A stretch of DNA of 64,000 nt from JAWKWH01 sp963669415 (GTDB lineage: Bacteria > Pseudomonadota > Alphaproteobacteria > Rhizobiales > Rhizobiaceae): positions 1,364,001-1,428,000 of the forward strand of contig CAXXPS010000003.1 of the NCBI GenBank assembly GCA_963669415.2, read 5' to 3'. Numbering within the stretch: the first letter of the stretch is position 1; every line of letters starts with the position of its first letter. Below the pieces are notes generated by a model, which saw only the letters and a list, made by a program, of their open reading frames with translations, searched no databases and was not told the DNA's origin. Below are positions 1 through 9,249 of the stretch, in pieces. Both the position numbers and the translations under genes were made by a program.

Positions 1-983
1 CGGATTGCCGCTTCTTTCGTTTCGTCCTGCGCGGTGCGGCTGCTCATTGCACGCTCGGCTCTTTCGGCGGCCACACCATGGAGAGCCGGTGTCGCCGAAG
101 CCACTGCGCGCATTTCGTCCATCACACCATTGCAGTGAAGAACCACATCGCATCCTGCTGAAAAAATTGCATCCGTGCGCGATGCGAAATCCCCAGAAAG
201 TGCTTTCATGGAGACATCATCGCTCATCAACAGGCCTTCAAAGCCAATTTCTCCCCGGATGACTTCCGAAATCATTTTGGCGGATGTGGTGGCCGGATTT
301 TCTGCATCAATCGCCCGGTAAACAATGTGCGCTGTCATCGCCATCGGGCAATCGTTCATGGCCTTGAAGGGCAGGAAATCCGATTGTCTCAAATCTTCAA
401 GCGGCGCATCGACCACAGGCAGTTCCAGGTGGCTGTCGGCAAAGGCACGACCATGACCCGGAATGTGCTTCATGACCGGCAAAACTCCACCGGATATCAA
501 CCCTTGCGCCGCCGCGCGGCCAATTTCTGCGACCATTGACGGTTCGTCGCCATATGCGCGGTTGCCGATGACGTTGCTCGATCCTTCAACCGGGATATCC
601 AGAACCGGGAGGCAATCGGCTGTAATACCCAGTTTCAGCAAATCAAATGCATGCAGTCGCGACATTGACCAAGCAGCGCGGAGGCCCGCGTCACGGTCTT
701 TGCAGTATATCGAGCCAATTGTGGCGCCGTCGGGGTAGTTTGCGGCGATTGGAGGCCGAAGACGCTGTACGCGCCCACCTTCCTGGTCGATGAAAACAAG
801 CGCATTCGGATTGCCGACACAATCGCGCATCTCGGCGCACAAGTCTTCAATCTGGTGCGGCTCTTCAATGTTGCGGGCGAACAGAATAAACGCCCATGGA
901 CGCTCATTGTTGTAGAAGCTTTTTTCCTCTGGAGTGAGGTTAGTTCCCGCGGCACCGAGAATCATTGCTTTTGATTCGCTCAT
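1..983 (-). CDS. nagZ: beta-N-acetylhexosaminidase NagZ (C-terminus beyond left edge)
   Basis: Glycoside hydrolase family 3 enzyme that releases N-acetylglucosamine from anhydromuropeptides during cytoplasmic peptidoglycan recycling. Visible in about 327 residues: the N-terminal NERPWAFILFARN strand, FIDQEGGRVQRL, the KHIPGHGRAFADSHLELP loop (K172, H173) typical of NagZ, and LLMSDDVSM, which holds the likely nucleophile Asp (D255/D256). The ATG start at 983 gives MSESKAMILG. The reading frame is open to base 1, so the last residues lie outside the window. It lies 85 bp downstream of the SPOR-protein gene on the same strand, an order common in Rhizobiales. The family call is firm. Confidence 0.93.
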   Translation of the reverse strand, partial: MSESKAMILGAAGTNLTPEEKSFYNNERPWAFILFARNIEEPHQIEDLCAEMRDCVGNPNALVFIDQEGGRVQRLRPPIAANYPDGATIGSIYCKDRDAGLRAAWSMSRLHAFDLLKLGITADCLPVLDIPVEGSSNVIGNRAYGDEPSMVAEIGRAAAQGLISGGVLPVMKHIPGHGRAFADSHLELPVVDAPLEDLRQSDFLPFKAMNDCPMAMTAHIVYRAIDAENPATTSAKMISEVIRGEIGFEGLLMSDDVSMKALSGDFASRTDAIFSAGCDVVLHCNGVMDEMRAVASATPALHGVAAERAERAMSSRTAQDETKEAAI

Positions 984-1068
984 TCGGTGAGCATACCGTT
1001 TTCCCGCAAACGACACACCCTGCTGGTGAGGATTTGAAAACGGGCCTTACACCCGCAATTCAGTGCTC

Positions 1069-3741
1069 TCAGCGGGCGATAAAGCAGTTTGCTCCGGCGT
1101 TTTTCAGGCGGTTGCAAAGCTGGGCGGCTTCATTGCGCGAGCCACCAGCAATTCTCACCCGGTAATAGGTGCCCTTGCCCTCAATCTCGGCCCTGACGAT
1201 GTTTACCCCGCGTCCGCCGATTATGGACCCATAACGGCCCGCCATTTCAGCATAGCTTGCCTGCGCAGACGCGCGGCTTGGCTGCGATGAAATTTGCACC
1301 CACCATTCGGTGTTGGCCGCGGGTTGCGGATTGGCTGCGGCGACCTGGGTTTCAGATGCCTCTGTCTGGGTCCGGGATTCTTCTTCGCGGCGAGCCTGGG
1401 CGGCCTCTTCTTCGCGCCTGCGCGTTTCCGCGGCAGCCGCCGCAACCTGCGCTTCATATTCGGTTCGCGGTGCTGGCGTCGGGAACGGAATACCTTCTAC
1501 AACGACACCTTCATCCGCTGCTATCGTTTCGCTGCTGGCAGTTTCAACTTCAGTGTTTGTTGCAGCAACCTCTTCAGTTTGCGCGGGCTCGCTGATCTGG
1601 CGAACTTCCTCCACCTGCTCCTTTGGCGGCTCGACAGCGGCTATTTCGGTTGTCTGGCCATTATTTGCGGTTTCAGCAGTGTTCGTACCGGAATTGTCAC
1701 TGGCAGCCGGTTCGTTTTCGACAGGTTGCGCAGCATTCGCATCTTCGTTTGCATCACCGGCGCGCAGCTCGTTTGCGACATCGCCGATCGCTTCTTCCAC
1801 CGCTACGGGTTCTTCGCGCGGCACCAATGTGCCATCCGGTTTGACTATCAGCGTTCTCACCCGTCGCGGTTTGACAGCGATCAGTTCTTCAGCGGGTGCC
1901 CCCGGAGGTGTCTCGGCCTCCGGCAAAATGCGATCGTCGGCCTTTTCTGTGGGCAGTTGTTTTTCAGTCTCTTCCACGGCCGCCGTCTCGGTTTCCACCG
2001 GTTCTGCCGCCGGATCCGGAAGCACAATACGCGGAGTGTTTGTCCCTGTAGCTGCAGCGGTATTTTCTGCGGCAACATCAATTGGCTCTTCATCCGTCGA
2101 AATCAGCTTTTCCTGCGCTGGTGCTTCTTCGGTGTCCGTACCCGCCACCTGCTCGTAGACTTTGTTGTCTTCGTTCGGCACTGTCTTGCCGCCGGGATCT
2201 TTTGGCTTGACCTTGACCGGTGCATCATCCGCTTTGACAACTGCCGGTACATCTTCACCGCCGCCGCCGCCAAATGAGATGGCAAAAGCCCCGATACCGC
2301 CAGCAACCGCGATTGCGGCGACGATCATAGCGATCAAAACGCCGCGCCGCGCACCGCCGCCTTCTTCGGCCGGCGGAAGTTCTGACGTTTCCATGCTGGG
2401 AAGTGGCGGAAGTCCGATCTCTTGCTCGTCGTCTCGACGATCGAGCTGATCTTCCCAATCGAGATGACCGTTGGAGCCGTCATCGAAGCTGCCCACACCA
2501 TGACCGGCCGGGGAGGCATCAACTGGAGAAGCCGCGATGCTTCGGTTCATCTCGTTGAATATGTCGTCCAGCTTTTCACCGAGGTGTGGCTGCGGTTCTT
2601 CGTCGATTGACGTTGAACGTTTATCTTCTACCTTATCAAAATCAGATATCTTGTTGAATGCTTTGGAAAATTCCTCATCCAAATCTTCGAAGTGCGGCGG
2701 CTCTGGAACGTCCGATTCAAACGAGACTTCGGGGATCTCCAGATCGTCCTCAACCGGCACTGCCTCATCGGATATCTCGGCTGTCTCCACAATCGGCGCT
2801 GGCTCAACAGATTGTTCGACGCCGGGGGAAGCCAAATCCGAGGGTACCGATCCGAGATCGAGCGCCAAGGAAGTCATCGGATCCTCAACTTCAACCTGCG
2901 GTTCTGCTTCATCGTCGGTTGAGATTTTGGATTCAGTCAAACTATCGGCAGGATTCGCCTCATCGGCCTCAACCAACGACTCGCTAAGCTCGACCGGTAA
3001 CATCTCGTCCAGTATTTCATCGGCTTCAACCAACGACTCGCTAAGCTCGACAGGCACCATCTCGTCCGGTATTTCATCGGCTTCAACCAACGACTCGCTA
3101 AGCTCGACAGGCACCATCTCGTCCGGTTTTTCATCAGCTTCAACCAACGATTCGCTTAGCTCGACCGGTACCATCTCGTCCGGTATTTCATCGGCAGCAA
3201 CCAGTGCTTCGGCCAAATCATCGCCCGGCTCCACAGTTTCCGGGGTTTCGTCGGCAGTTTCCTTGGAGCCCAATCCGGCAAGAAGGCTGTTCAGTTGATT
3301 TTCCAGTTCCTCGGGAACGGTAGGCTGCTCTGGAATATCGACGTCAGGATCGTCGAGCGACTGGCCAAAAACCTCGTCAAACGCGCCGTCAATCAGTTCG
3401 ACAGATCCAACCTCTCCGTCGGCAATCGGCAATTCAGGCTCAACCGCTTCGGCTTCCGGTAATGGCGGCTCGTCGTCAATTCCTGGCACAGGGATCGTGG
3501 GCGCCTCCGCAGCTTCCTGCTGCTCAGCGTTTTCGGCATCCTGTGCGGGAAGCGGCTCATCCTCGGCAAGGGACAGGTCACCCAGCAACTCATTTTCGAG
3601 ATCCAGTTGCAGCGCGGCATCGGCCTTCTCGATCGCCGCCTCGACGGGATCGAATTTCATGATATCTGAGAGTTCGGATATCGGATCACCTTCCGATTTC
3701 GGTGCATCCGTGAGATTTTCGGCGTGGGTGGATTTGGCCAT
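1069..3741 (-). CDS. SPOR domain-containing membrane protein with acidic repeat region
   Basis: Predicted inner-membrane protein of about 890 residues with a C-terminal SPOR domain (last ~80 residues, from EWWVQISSQPSRASAQASYA to CFIAR), which in this family binds denuded septal glycan. One membrane segment (RRGVLIAMIVAAIAVAGG) lies in the middle. The ~450 residues before it are very acidic and Pro/Glu-rich, with four 19-residue tandem repeats; the linker after it is Ala/Glu-rich. The ATG at 3741 is chosen because GGGGAA precedes it; an in-frame start at 3774 lacks a good Shine-Dalgarno sequence. The nagZ/argS neighbourhood fits the Rhizobiales SPOR gene. The division role is inferred from the domain. 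Confidence 0.88.
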   Translation of the reverse strand: MAKSTHAENLTDAPKSEGDPISELSDIMKFDPVEAAIEKADAALQLDLENELLGDLSLAEDEPLPAQDAENAEQQEAAEAPTIPVPGIDDEPPLPEAEAVEPELPIADGEVGSVELIDGAFDEVFGQSLDDPDVDIPEQPTVPEELENQLNSLLAGLGSKETADETPETVEPGDDLAEALVAADEIPDEMVPVELSESLVEADEKPDEMVPVELSESLVEADEIPDEMVPVELSESLVEADEILDEMLPVELSESLVEADEANPADSLTESKISTDDEAEPQVEVEDPMTSLALDLGSVPSDLASPGVEQSVEPAPIVETAEISDEAVPVEDDLEIPEVSFESDVPEPPHFEDLDEEFSKAFNKISDFDKVEDKRSTSIDEEPQPHLGEKLDDIFNEMNRSIAASPVDASPAGHGVGSFDDGSNGHLDWEDQLDRRDDEQEIGLPPLPSMETSELPPAEEGGGARRGVLIAMIVAAIAVAGGIGAFAISFGGGGGEDVPAVVKADDAPVKVKPKDPGGKTVPNEDNKVYEQVAGTDTEEAPAQEKLISTDEEPIDVAAENTAAATGTNTPRIVLPDPAAEPVETETAAVEETEKQLPTEKADDRILPEAETPPGAPAEELIAVKPRRVRTLIVKPDGTLVPREEPVAVEEAIGDVANELRAGDANEDANAAQPVENEPAASDNSGTNTAETANNGQTTEIAAVEPPKEQVEEVRQISEPAQTEEVAATNTEVETASSETIAADEGVVVEGIPFPTPAPRTEYEAQVAAAAAETRRREEEAAQARREEESRTQTEASETQVAAANPQPAANTEWWVQISSQPSRASAQASYAEMAGRYGSIIGGRGVNIVRAEIEGKGTYYRVRIAGGSRNEAAQLCNRLKNAGANCFIAR
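2960..3187. repeat. four tandem 57-bp in-frame repeats
   Basis: Units begin at 2960, 3017, 3074 and 3131, each 57 bp, with a degenerate fifth beginning at 3188. Each encodes a 19-residue unit of the type LVEADEIPDEMVPVELSES in the cytoplasmic acidic region of the SPOR protein. The units are nearly identical at DNA level, which points to recent slippage or unequal exchange. Confidence 0.93.
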
Positions 3742-3861
3742 GCTTTCCCCGTACTCACACTCTCCGGCGCGCATTCTACGCCAAGTTAATCTGCCGCTAC
3801 CAGAGCAATGTGGGCAAAAGGTGACGGATTTGGGCCGGATTCCTGCGGTTTATCGCCATTT

Positions 3862-5616
3862 TTAGCGCATTTCATGTGGCGCGTCCGCACCGATCAACCC
3901 CAACCCCGATGTCAGCACATAAGACACCGCCTGCACCAAACCCAGTCTGGCATGGGTCAATTGTGAATTGTTAACCTTAACAAAGCGTAAGCCGGTTGTC
4001 TCATTACCGCGATTCCAGTGTGCATGAAATGTCGAAGCCAGGTCGTAAAGATAGAAGGCTATTCGATGCGGCTCCAATGTTTGGGCCGACGCTTCGATCA
4101 TTCGCGGATATTCCGCGAGTTTTTGGATGAGAGCAATTTCGCCGTCGTCCTGCAACAGTTCCAAGTTCTCCTTCATTGCACCGATATCAGGCTCAACGTT
4201 CATCTGCTCGCGGGCCTGGCGGAAAACCGAATGACAGCGGGCTGACGCGTATTGAACGTAAAATACCGGATTGTCTTTTGATTGCTCAGTGACCTTGGCA
4301 AAATCGAAATCGAGCGGCTCCATGTTTTTTCGGTAGAGCATCATGAAGCGAACCGGGTCTCGGCCAACTTCGTCAACGACATCGCGCAATGTCACGAACT
4401 CACCGGCGCGCTTTGACATGCGAACCGGTTCGCCGTCGCGAAACAGTTTGACCAAATTGCACAAAATGACTGTCAGCTTGGATGCGCCGCCGGAGAGAGC
4501 CTTATTGAGTGCCTCCATCCGTTTCACATAGCCGCTGTGATCAGCACCGAGCAGGAAGATCGTCTGATCAAAGCCGCGATCGAGCTTGTCCTTCAGATAA
4601 GCGACATCGGATGCAAAGTAGGTGTAGGAGCCATCCGATTTTTGAAGCGGCCGATCCATATCGTCACCCACCTCGGTGGATCTGAACAACAATTGTTCGC
4701 GATCTTCCCAGTCATCCGGCTTTTGTCCCTTTGGTGGAGGCAATGTGCCGCGATAGACATGTCCAGCATCCTGCAACGCATAGAGCGCATCACCAATTGC
4801 CGAAGCGTCGTCGGCGTGGAGACTTCTCTCGGAAAAGAACACGTCGTGGTGCACATTCAGAGCATCCAAATCGGCGCGGATCATGTCCATCATCGCGTCA
4901 ATCGTGCGCTCGGAAACGATGGCCAGCGCATCTGCTTCTGATTTGTCCTTCAGCGATGTGCCGAATTCTTCAGCCAGCGCTTTGCCTACCGGCACCAGAT
5001 ATTCCCCGGGATAAAGCCCTTCGGGAATATCGCCGATATCTTCGCCCAAAGCCTGCAAATATCTTTGCCAAACCGACCGCGACAACACTTCGATCTGCGC
5101 GCCGGCGTCGTTGATATAGTACTCCTTGGTAACCTCGGCACCTGCGAAAGCGAGCAAATTTGCCAGCGCATCGCCGACAACCGCGCCACGGCAATGACCG
5201 ACATGCATGGGGCCGGTCGGATTGGCCGAGACATATTCGACATTGATTTTGCGGCCGGCTCCCAACGTGGAGCGGCCATAATCTGCACCCGCATCAAGGA
5301 TCGTGTTCAAATGGGCGACCCAGAAGGCATTTGAAAGTTTCAGGTTGATAAATCCTGGCCCAGCGACTGCAGCCGCATCCACGTCGGCATCCTGTTGCAG
5401 AATTGCTGCAATCCGCTCGGCAAGAGCACGAGGATTTTCGCCAACAGACTTCGCCAGCACCATCGCCGCATTTGTGGCGATGTCTCCATGGCTGGGATCA
5501 CGGGGCGGTTCGGTCGCCAGCTTGGACAGGTCGGGCTCTCCGCCGTCCCTGGTGGTCAACTGCAGCTGTTGGACCGCATCGACAATACGGGCGCGAAGGT
5601 CGGCAAATATGTTCAT
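3862..5616 (-). CDS. argS: arginyl-tRNA synthetase
   Basis: Class I aminoacyl-tRNA synthetase charging tRNA-Arg in the cytosol. The 584 residues match the usual size. Visible: the N-terminal additional domain, the HIGH-type motif in SANPTGPMHVGH (HVGH at 138-141), the KMSKS-type motif RMSKRAGEFVTL, and the C-terminal DALR anticodon-binding domain (YDLASTFHAHWNRGNE). The ATG at 5616 starts MNIFADLRAR. It lies 62 bp downstream of dgt on the same strand. Confidence 0.97.
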   Translation of the reverse strand: MNIFADLRARIVDAVQQLQLTTRDGGEPDLSKLATEPPRDPSHGDIATNAAMVLAKSVGENPRALAERIAAILQQDADVDAAAVAGPGFINLKLSNAFWVAHLNTILDAGADYGRSTLGAGRKINVEYVSANPTGPMHVGHCRGAVVGDALANLLAFAGAEVTKEYYINDAGAQIEVLSRSVWQRYLQALGEDIGDIPEGLYPGEYLVPVGKALAEEFGTSLKDKSEADALAIVSERTIDAMMDMIRADLDALNVHHDVFFSERSLHADDASAIGDALYALQDAGHVYRGTLPPPKGQKPDDWEDREQLLFRSTEVGDDMDRPLQKSDGSYTYFASDVAYLKDKLDRGFDQTIFLLGADHSGYVKRMEALNKALSGGASKLTVILCNLVKLFRDGEPVRMSKRAGEFVTLRDVVDEVGRDPVRFMMLYRKNMEPLDFDFAKVTEQSKDNPVFYVQYASARCHSVFRQAREQMNVEPDIGAMKENLELLQDDGEIALIQKLAEYPRMIEASAQTLEPHRIAFYLYDLASTFHAHWNRGNETTGLRFVKVNNSQLTHARLGLVQAVSYVLTSGLGLIGADAPHEMR

Positions 5617-5678
5617 TGCAAAGGGTTCCGGAAATTCGGTCTGAACCGGCGCATAATGCGGGATGAAGACGCGCCGAA

Positions 5679-6884
5679 TTATCCCAATTCAAAATCGGGG
5701 TCAAACAGGCGCCGGTATTCATTGACCGCGTAGGTGTCGGTCATACCGGCCAGAAAATCGGCGACATGTCTCGCGCGAACCGGTTCTGCGGCTCTCGATA
5801 GCCCCTCCCGCCAGGATTCCGGCATTGCCGACAGATCATCCAGATAGGTGTCAAACAGCTTTCGAACCAACTCGTCCGCGCGCTGCCTGATGCGCATCAC
5901 ATCTTCGTTGCGGTAGAGATTTTCGAACAAAAAGGCCTTCAGTTCAGCTTCCAACCCGGACATTCGGTCACCAAACCGGATGAGTGCGGATTTCGCCTGG
6001 CGAACATCGCATACTGATTTCGGAGCGAGCGTTGAAATCGCGTCTATCGAAGTTCCGATGACATCCTCAACCATCCGAGTAATTTGCCGGCGCATCAATT
6101 CATGGCCGATTCGCATCTTGTCCAGGTCGGGGTATGCCTGTGAGATCTCACTCAGAATTTCTCCGAGCATGCCGACATCGGCCAACATGTCGAGATTTAT
6201 CAAGCCGGACCGCAAACCATCGTCTATGTCGTGAGCATTATATGCGATGTCATCGGCAATTGCAGCGCATTGGGCCTCAAGCGATGCGAAGGAAGACAAT
6301 TCCAGCGGAAACAGCGCGTCGAAACGGGATATCGATTCTGAAACTTCCGTCCCGGCGCTGTGGGGCCCGACAAGCGGGCCGTTGTGTTTGACCAGCCCCT
6401 CCAGAGTCTCCCAAGTCAGGTTCAGGCCTTCAAATTCGGCATAACGGTTTTCCAGTTTGGTCACGATCCGCAATGACTGGGAATTGTGATCAAAACCACC
6501 CCAGTCCGCCATCTTTTCGTTCAGGGTGTCTTCGCCGGTGTGCCCAAACGGCGTGTGACCGAAATCGTGCACCAAAGCGATGGCTTCAGCGAGATCCTCG
6601 TCCAGGCGAAGGGCTCTGGCCAGGGCACGGGCGATCTGGGCGACTTCAATGGTGTGTGTGAGGCGCGTTCGGTAGTGGTCGCCCTCATGAGCGACAAATA
6701 CCTGGGTCTTGTGTTTCAGGCGCCGGAAGGCGGTCGAGTGAATGATGCGGTCGCGGTCCCGTTGAAACGGGGTACGTGTGCGGCTTTCCGATTCTGCATA
6801 AAACCGTCCTCTGCTTTGTGCCGGGTCGCTCGCCCAGGCTGCGCGTGGCCTGTAGCCAAAGCCGATTTCATCCAGTCCCTGCAA
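5679..6884 (-). CDS. dgt: deoxyguanosinetriphosphate triphosphohydrolase-like protein
   Basis: HD-domain dNTPase of the dGTPase type-2 family, which splits dNTP into deoxynucleoside and tripolyphosphate. The 401 residues carry the metal-binding HD signature: H77 in RLTHTIEVAQ, H106-D107 in LVHDFGHTPFGH, and a downstream Asp in DDIAYNAHDIDDGL. The start is TTG at 6884, with GAGGGGAG about ten bases upstream. It is divergent from erpA, sharing a 104-bp intergenic region, and lies upstream of argS. The substrate preference of these proteobacterial homologues varies and cannot be read from sequence. Confidence 0.93.
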   Translation of the reverse strand: MQGLDEIGFGYRPRAAWASDPAQSRGRFYAESESRTRTPFQRDRDRIIHSTAFRRLKHKTQVFVAHEGDHYRTRLTHTIEVAQIARALARALRLDEDLAEAIALVHDFGHTPFGHTGEDTLNEKMADWGGFDHNSQSLRIVTKLENRYAEFEGLNLTWETLEGLVKHNGPLVGPHSAGTEVSESISRFDALFPLELSSFASLEAQCAAIADDIAYNAHDIDDGLRSGLINLDMLADVGMLGEILSEISQAYPDLDKMRIGHELMRRQITRMVEDVIGTSIDAISTLAPKSVCDVRQAKSALIRFGDRMSGLEAELKAFLFENLYRNEDVMRIRQRADELVRKLFDTYLDDLSAMPESWREGLSRAAEPVRARHVADFLAGMTDTYAVNEYRRLFDPDFELG

Positions 6885-6988
6885 AGAATTACCGCTCCCC
6901 TCACCCGGAAATTTGGCCGGATGATTGACTTGCCGCCTGTGGCTACATACCTATTCGCCAAGACAAATATCAAGGTTGCGACCGCCCG

Positions 6989-7354
6989 ATGAATACCGAA
7001 ACGATGGATCCGGCTGTTGTCCCCGGCGGCAAAAGCGTTGAAGTCAGCGCTGCAGCGGCAAAACGAATTGCAGCAATCCTTTCCAAGGAGCCGGAGAAGA
7101 AAGCACTGCGCGTGGCGGTCGAAGGTGGTGGCTGCTCCGGTTTCTCCTACAAATTCGATCTGGTCGAAGCGCGCAATGACGATGACATCGCAATCGAAAG
7201 GGACGGAGCAACCGTTTTGATCGATGAATTATCGATGGTTTACATGGGGGGCTCTGTCATCGATTTTGTCGATGATTTGATTGGGCAATCGTTTCAGGTC
7301 AAGAACCCAAACGCTGTCGCCTCCTGCGGCTGTGGGACCAGTTTTTCAATCTGA
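6989..7354 (+). CDS. erpA: A-type iron-sulfur cluster insertion protein
   Basis: A-type Fe-S carrier (HesB/IscA/ErpA family) of 121 residues that passes clusters to apo-proteins. The three conserved cysteines are present: C49 in GGGCSGFSYKF and C113/C115 in ASCGCGTSFSI. The position opposite dgt is where Rhizobiales usually carry ErpA, so ErpA is preferred to IscA, although residues alone do not fully separate them. The last nine bases overlap the end of folK on the other strand. Confidence 0.93.
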   Translation: MNTETMDPAVVPGGKSVEVSAAAAKRIAAILSKEPEKKALRVAVEGGGCSGFSYKFDLVEARNDDDIAIERDGATVLIDELSMVYMGGSVIDFVDDLIGQSFQVKNPNAVASCGCGTSFSI

Positions 7355-7870
7355 CAGCCAGCTGTCTCCGGCCGCTTCTTGTTTGATTCCATCCGCATCG
7401 ACGACGCAAAGCAACTCGTGAACCGCGTTACCGCCAATGCAGAATTCAGGGGCGATTTCGGCCAAGGGCACCAGCACAAATGCCCGTTCTGCCAAGCGTG
7501 GATGCGGAAGCTGCAGGTCACTTTCCTGAACTTGACGATGACCATAGGCGATGATGTCGAGATCAATAATGCGAGGGCCCCAGCGATCCTTCCGCTCTCG
7601 CTTCAGGCTGCGTTCGACATCCAGGCATTTGTTGAGCAATCCACGAGGATCAAGCTTGGTTCGCAGTTCCGCTACGGCATTGAGGAAATCCGGCTGTTCG
7701 GAATTTCCCCACGGTGGGGTTGTGTAGAGAGATGAAACAGCAATCAGTTCGATGTCCGGGTCCTCGGCCAGCATCGAAAGAGCCGAGGCCATCGCTCGCT
7801 GCGGATCGCCGATATTGCCGCCCAAACCGATGAATACGCGCTCGGCGGAACTCTCAGTCAGGCCAGACAA
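7346..7870 (-). CDS. folK: 2-amino-4-hydroxy-6-hydroxymethyldihydropteridine pyrophosphokinase
   Basis: Transfers pyrophosphate from ATP to 6-hydroxymethyl-dihydropterin in folate synthesis. The 174 residues include FIGLGGNIGDP at the N-terminus, the central PPWGNSEQPDFLNAV, and the HPPK signature RWGPRIIDLDI followed by LPHPRLAERAFVLVPLAEI. The start is TTG at 7870 with AGAGGT five bases upstream; it overlaps folB by 17 bases, suggesting translational coupling. It is the last gene of folP-folB-folK. Confidence 0.96.
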   Translation of the reverse strand: MSGLTESSAERVFIGLGGNIGDPQRAMASALSMLAEDPDIELIAVSSLYTTPPWGNSEQPDFLNAVAELRTKLDPRGLLNKCLDVERSLKRERKDRWGPRIIDLDIIAYGHRQVQESDLQLPHPRLAERAFVLVPLAEIAPEFCIGGNAVHELLCVVDADGIKQEAAGDSWLSD

Positions 7871-8219
7871 CCGTCACCTCTGCATAATCCAGTACACCTG
7901 GAACCGGCGCATTGGGTTTGCGGATCGTGATCGATGCCGATTTGATCTGCGGGTATCGGGCGACGAGTGCCTTTGCGCAATCCTGCGCAAGTGCCTCAAT
8001 CAGAAATCGGCGCGTTCCGGTGACAATTGACTCAATCACCTGAAACGCAACACCATAATCGACCGTATCCTCAATTGCATCTTCCACCAGCGCCCTGCCC
8101 GGATCGACATCCAGTTCAGCATCAACGTAGAAACGTTGCCCGAGCCGCTCTTCTTCCTCCATGATGCCATGGCGGGCGAAAAACGCACAATTGACCATGC
8201 GAATTTTGTAAGTCGCCAT
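7854..8219 (-). CDS. folB: dihydroneopterin aldolase
   Basis: Converts dihydroneopterin to 6-hydroxymethyl-dihydropterin and glycolaldehyde, the step before FolK. The 121 residues show the FolB pattern: ARHGIMEEEERLGQRFYVD near the start, DTVDYGVAFQVIESI, the RFLIEALAQDCAKAL helix and a C-terminal KPNAPVPGVLDYAEV strand. It starts directly after the folP stop and overlaps folK at its end. The family call is secure. Confidence 0.95.
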   Translation of the reverse strand: MATYKIRMVNCAFFARHGIMEEEERLGQRFYVDAELDVDPGRALVEDAIEDTVDYGVAFQVIESIVTGTRRFLIEALAQDCAKALVARYPQIKSASITIRKPNAPVPGVLDYAEVTVVWPD

Positions 8220-9074
8220 TCAGCCTTCCTCCGGCGATGAACTCCCCATTTCAGCTCTCAGCACGGCGTCTGCCATGCTTAGGGCGTCGCGATTGATTGC
8301 CACATTATGCACCCGCAAGATAGATGCACCCTTCATTCGCAATATCGCACTAGTCGCGGCCGTGCCTATATCGCGATCATCCCCTTGGCTGTTTGTAACC
8401 GAACCGATAAACCGTTTGCGGGATGTACCTGCCAACAGCGGATATCCAAGCGCGTGTAATTCTTCAAACCGTGCCATGAGCGCGAGATTTTCGCGCGCAT
8501 CTTTTGCAAAGCCAAAGCCCGGATCGAGCACGATTCGGTTTTCCTCAATATTCGCCACTGCCGCGATTTTGAGAGACGTTTTGAAAAACTCAAACTGGTC
8601 CTCGATCACATCTTGCCGCTTTTGCCGCTCGCGTCCGGTGTGCATGATCGCGAGGCCGGCGCCATGTTCAGCCGCAATTCCGGCTATTGCAGCGTCTTTT
8701 TGCAAGCCCCAGACATCGTTGACGATGTGGGCGCCGGCCTCCAGAGCCAGCGACGCCGTTTCAGCGCGATATGTATCCACCGAAATGACGGTTTCGGCCT
8801 CGTCAGCCAGTTGGCGGATCACCGGAAGGATGCGCTCTCGTTCTTCAGCAGCCGAAAGAGGCTCGGCACCGGGGCGGGTTGATTCCCCGCCAATGTCGAT
8901 AATGTCGGCGCCTTCTACGATCATCCGGTGCGCTTGATTGACCGCGCTTTCCAATGTGTCAAATCGGCCGCCGTCGGAAAACGAATCCGGGGTGACATTC
9001 AAAATTCCCATAATCAGACATCGCGAGCCCAATTGCAGGCTTCGGTCATGGGCCAGTTGCCAGGTTCGTTTCAC
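8220..9074 (-). CDS. folP: dihydropteroate synthase
   Basis: Condenses 6-hydroxymethyl-dihydropterin pyrophosphate with p-aminobenzoate; target of sulfonamides. The 284 residues carry the DHPS signatures MGILNVTPDSFSDGG, DIIDIGGESTRPGAEPLS, HIVNDVWGL, LDPGFGFAKD and LAGTSRKRFIG. The start is GTG at 9074 with GGAG ten bases upstream. First gene of the folP-folB-folK run; the 174 bp upstream should hold its promoter. Confidence 0.97.
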   Translation of the reverse strand: MKRTWQLAHDRSLQLGSRCLIMGILNVTPDSFSDGGRFDTLESAVNQAHRMIVEGADIIDIGGESTRPGAEPLSAAEERERILPVIRQLADEAETVISVDTYRAETASLALEAGAHIVNDVWGLQKDAAIAGIAAEHGAGLAIMHTGRERQKRQDVIEDQFEFFKTSLKIAAVANIEENRIVLDPGFGFAKDARENLALMARFEELHALGYPLLAGTSRKRFIGSVTNSQGDDRDIGTAATSAILRMKGASILRVHNVAINRDALSMADAVLRAEMGSSSPEEG

Positions 9075-9249
9075 CGGAAGATCACTCCAAATTACCGGGC
9101 CTTATTGTCGGACCAGCACCCAAAATCAACTACCCGTCCGAGGGCCTGCATTTTGCGGCTTCATCTGGCGGTTTCGACTTGCCTAATCGGTTATCGCGAC
9201 GCATGTTCCGGGGTCTGATCCGGGTTTTCCGGATTGAAAGGCGCCGATC

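Noticed and set aside
1294..3298. Long open frames (up to 327 codons) on the + strand opposite the SPOR gene
   Set aside because: They mirror the biased composition and repeats of the minus-strand gene, give low-complexity Ser/Arg/Cys-rich products and lack ribosome sites.
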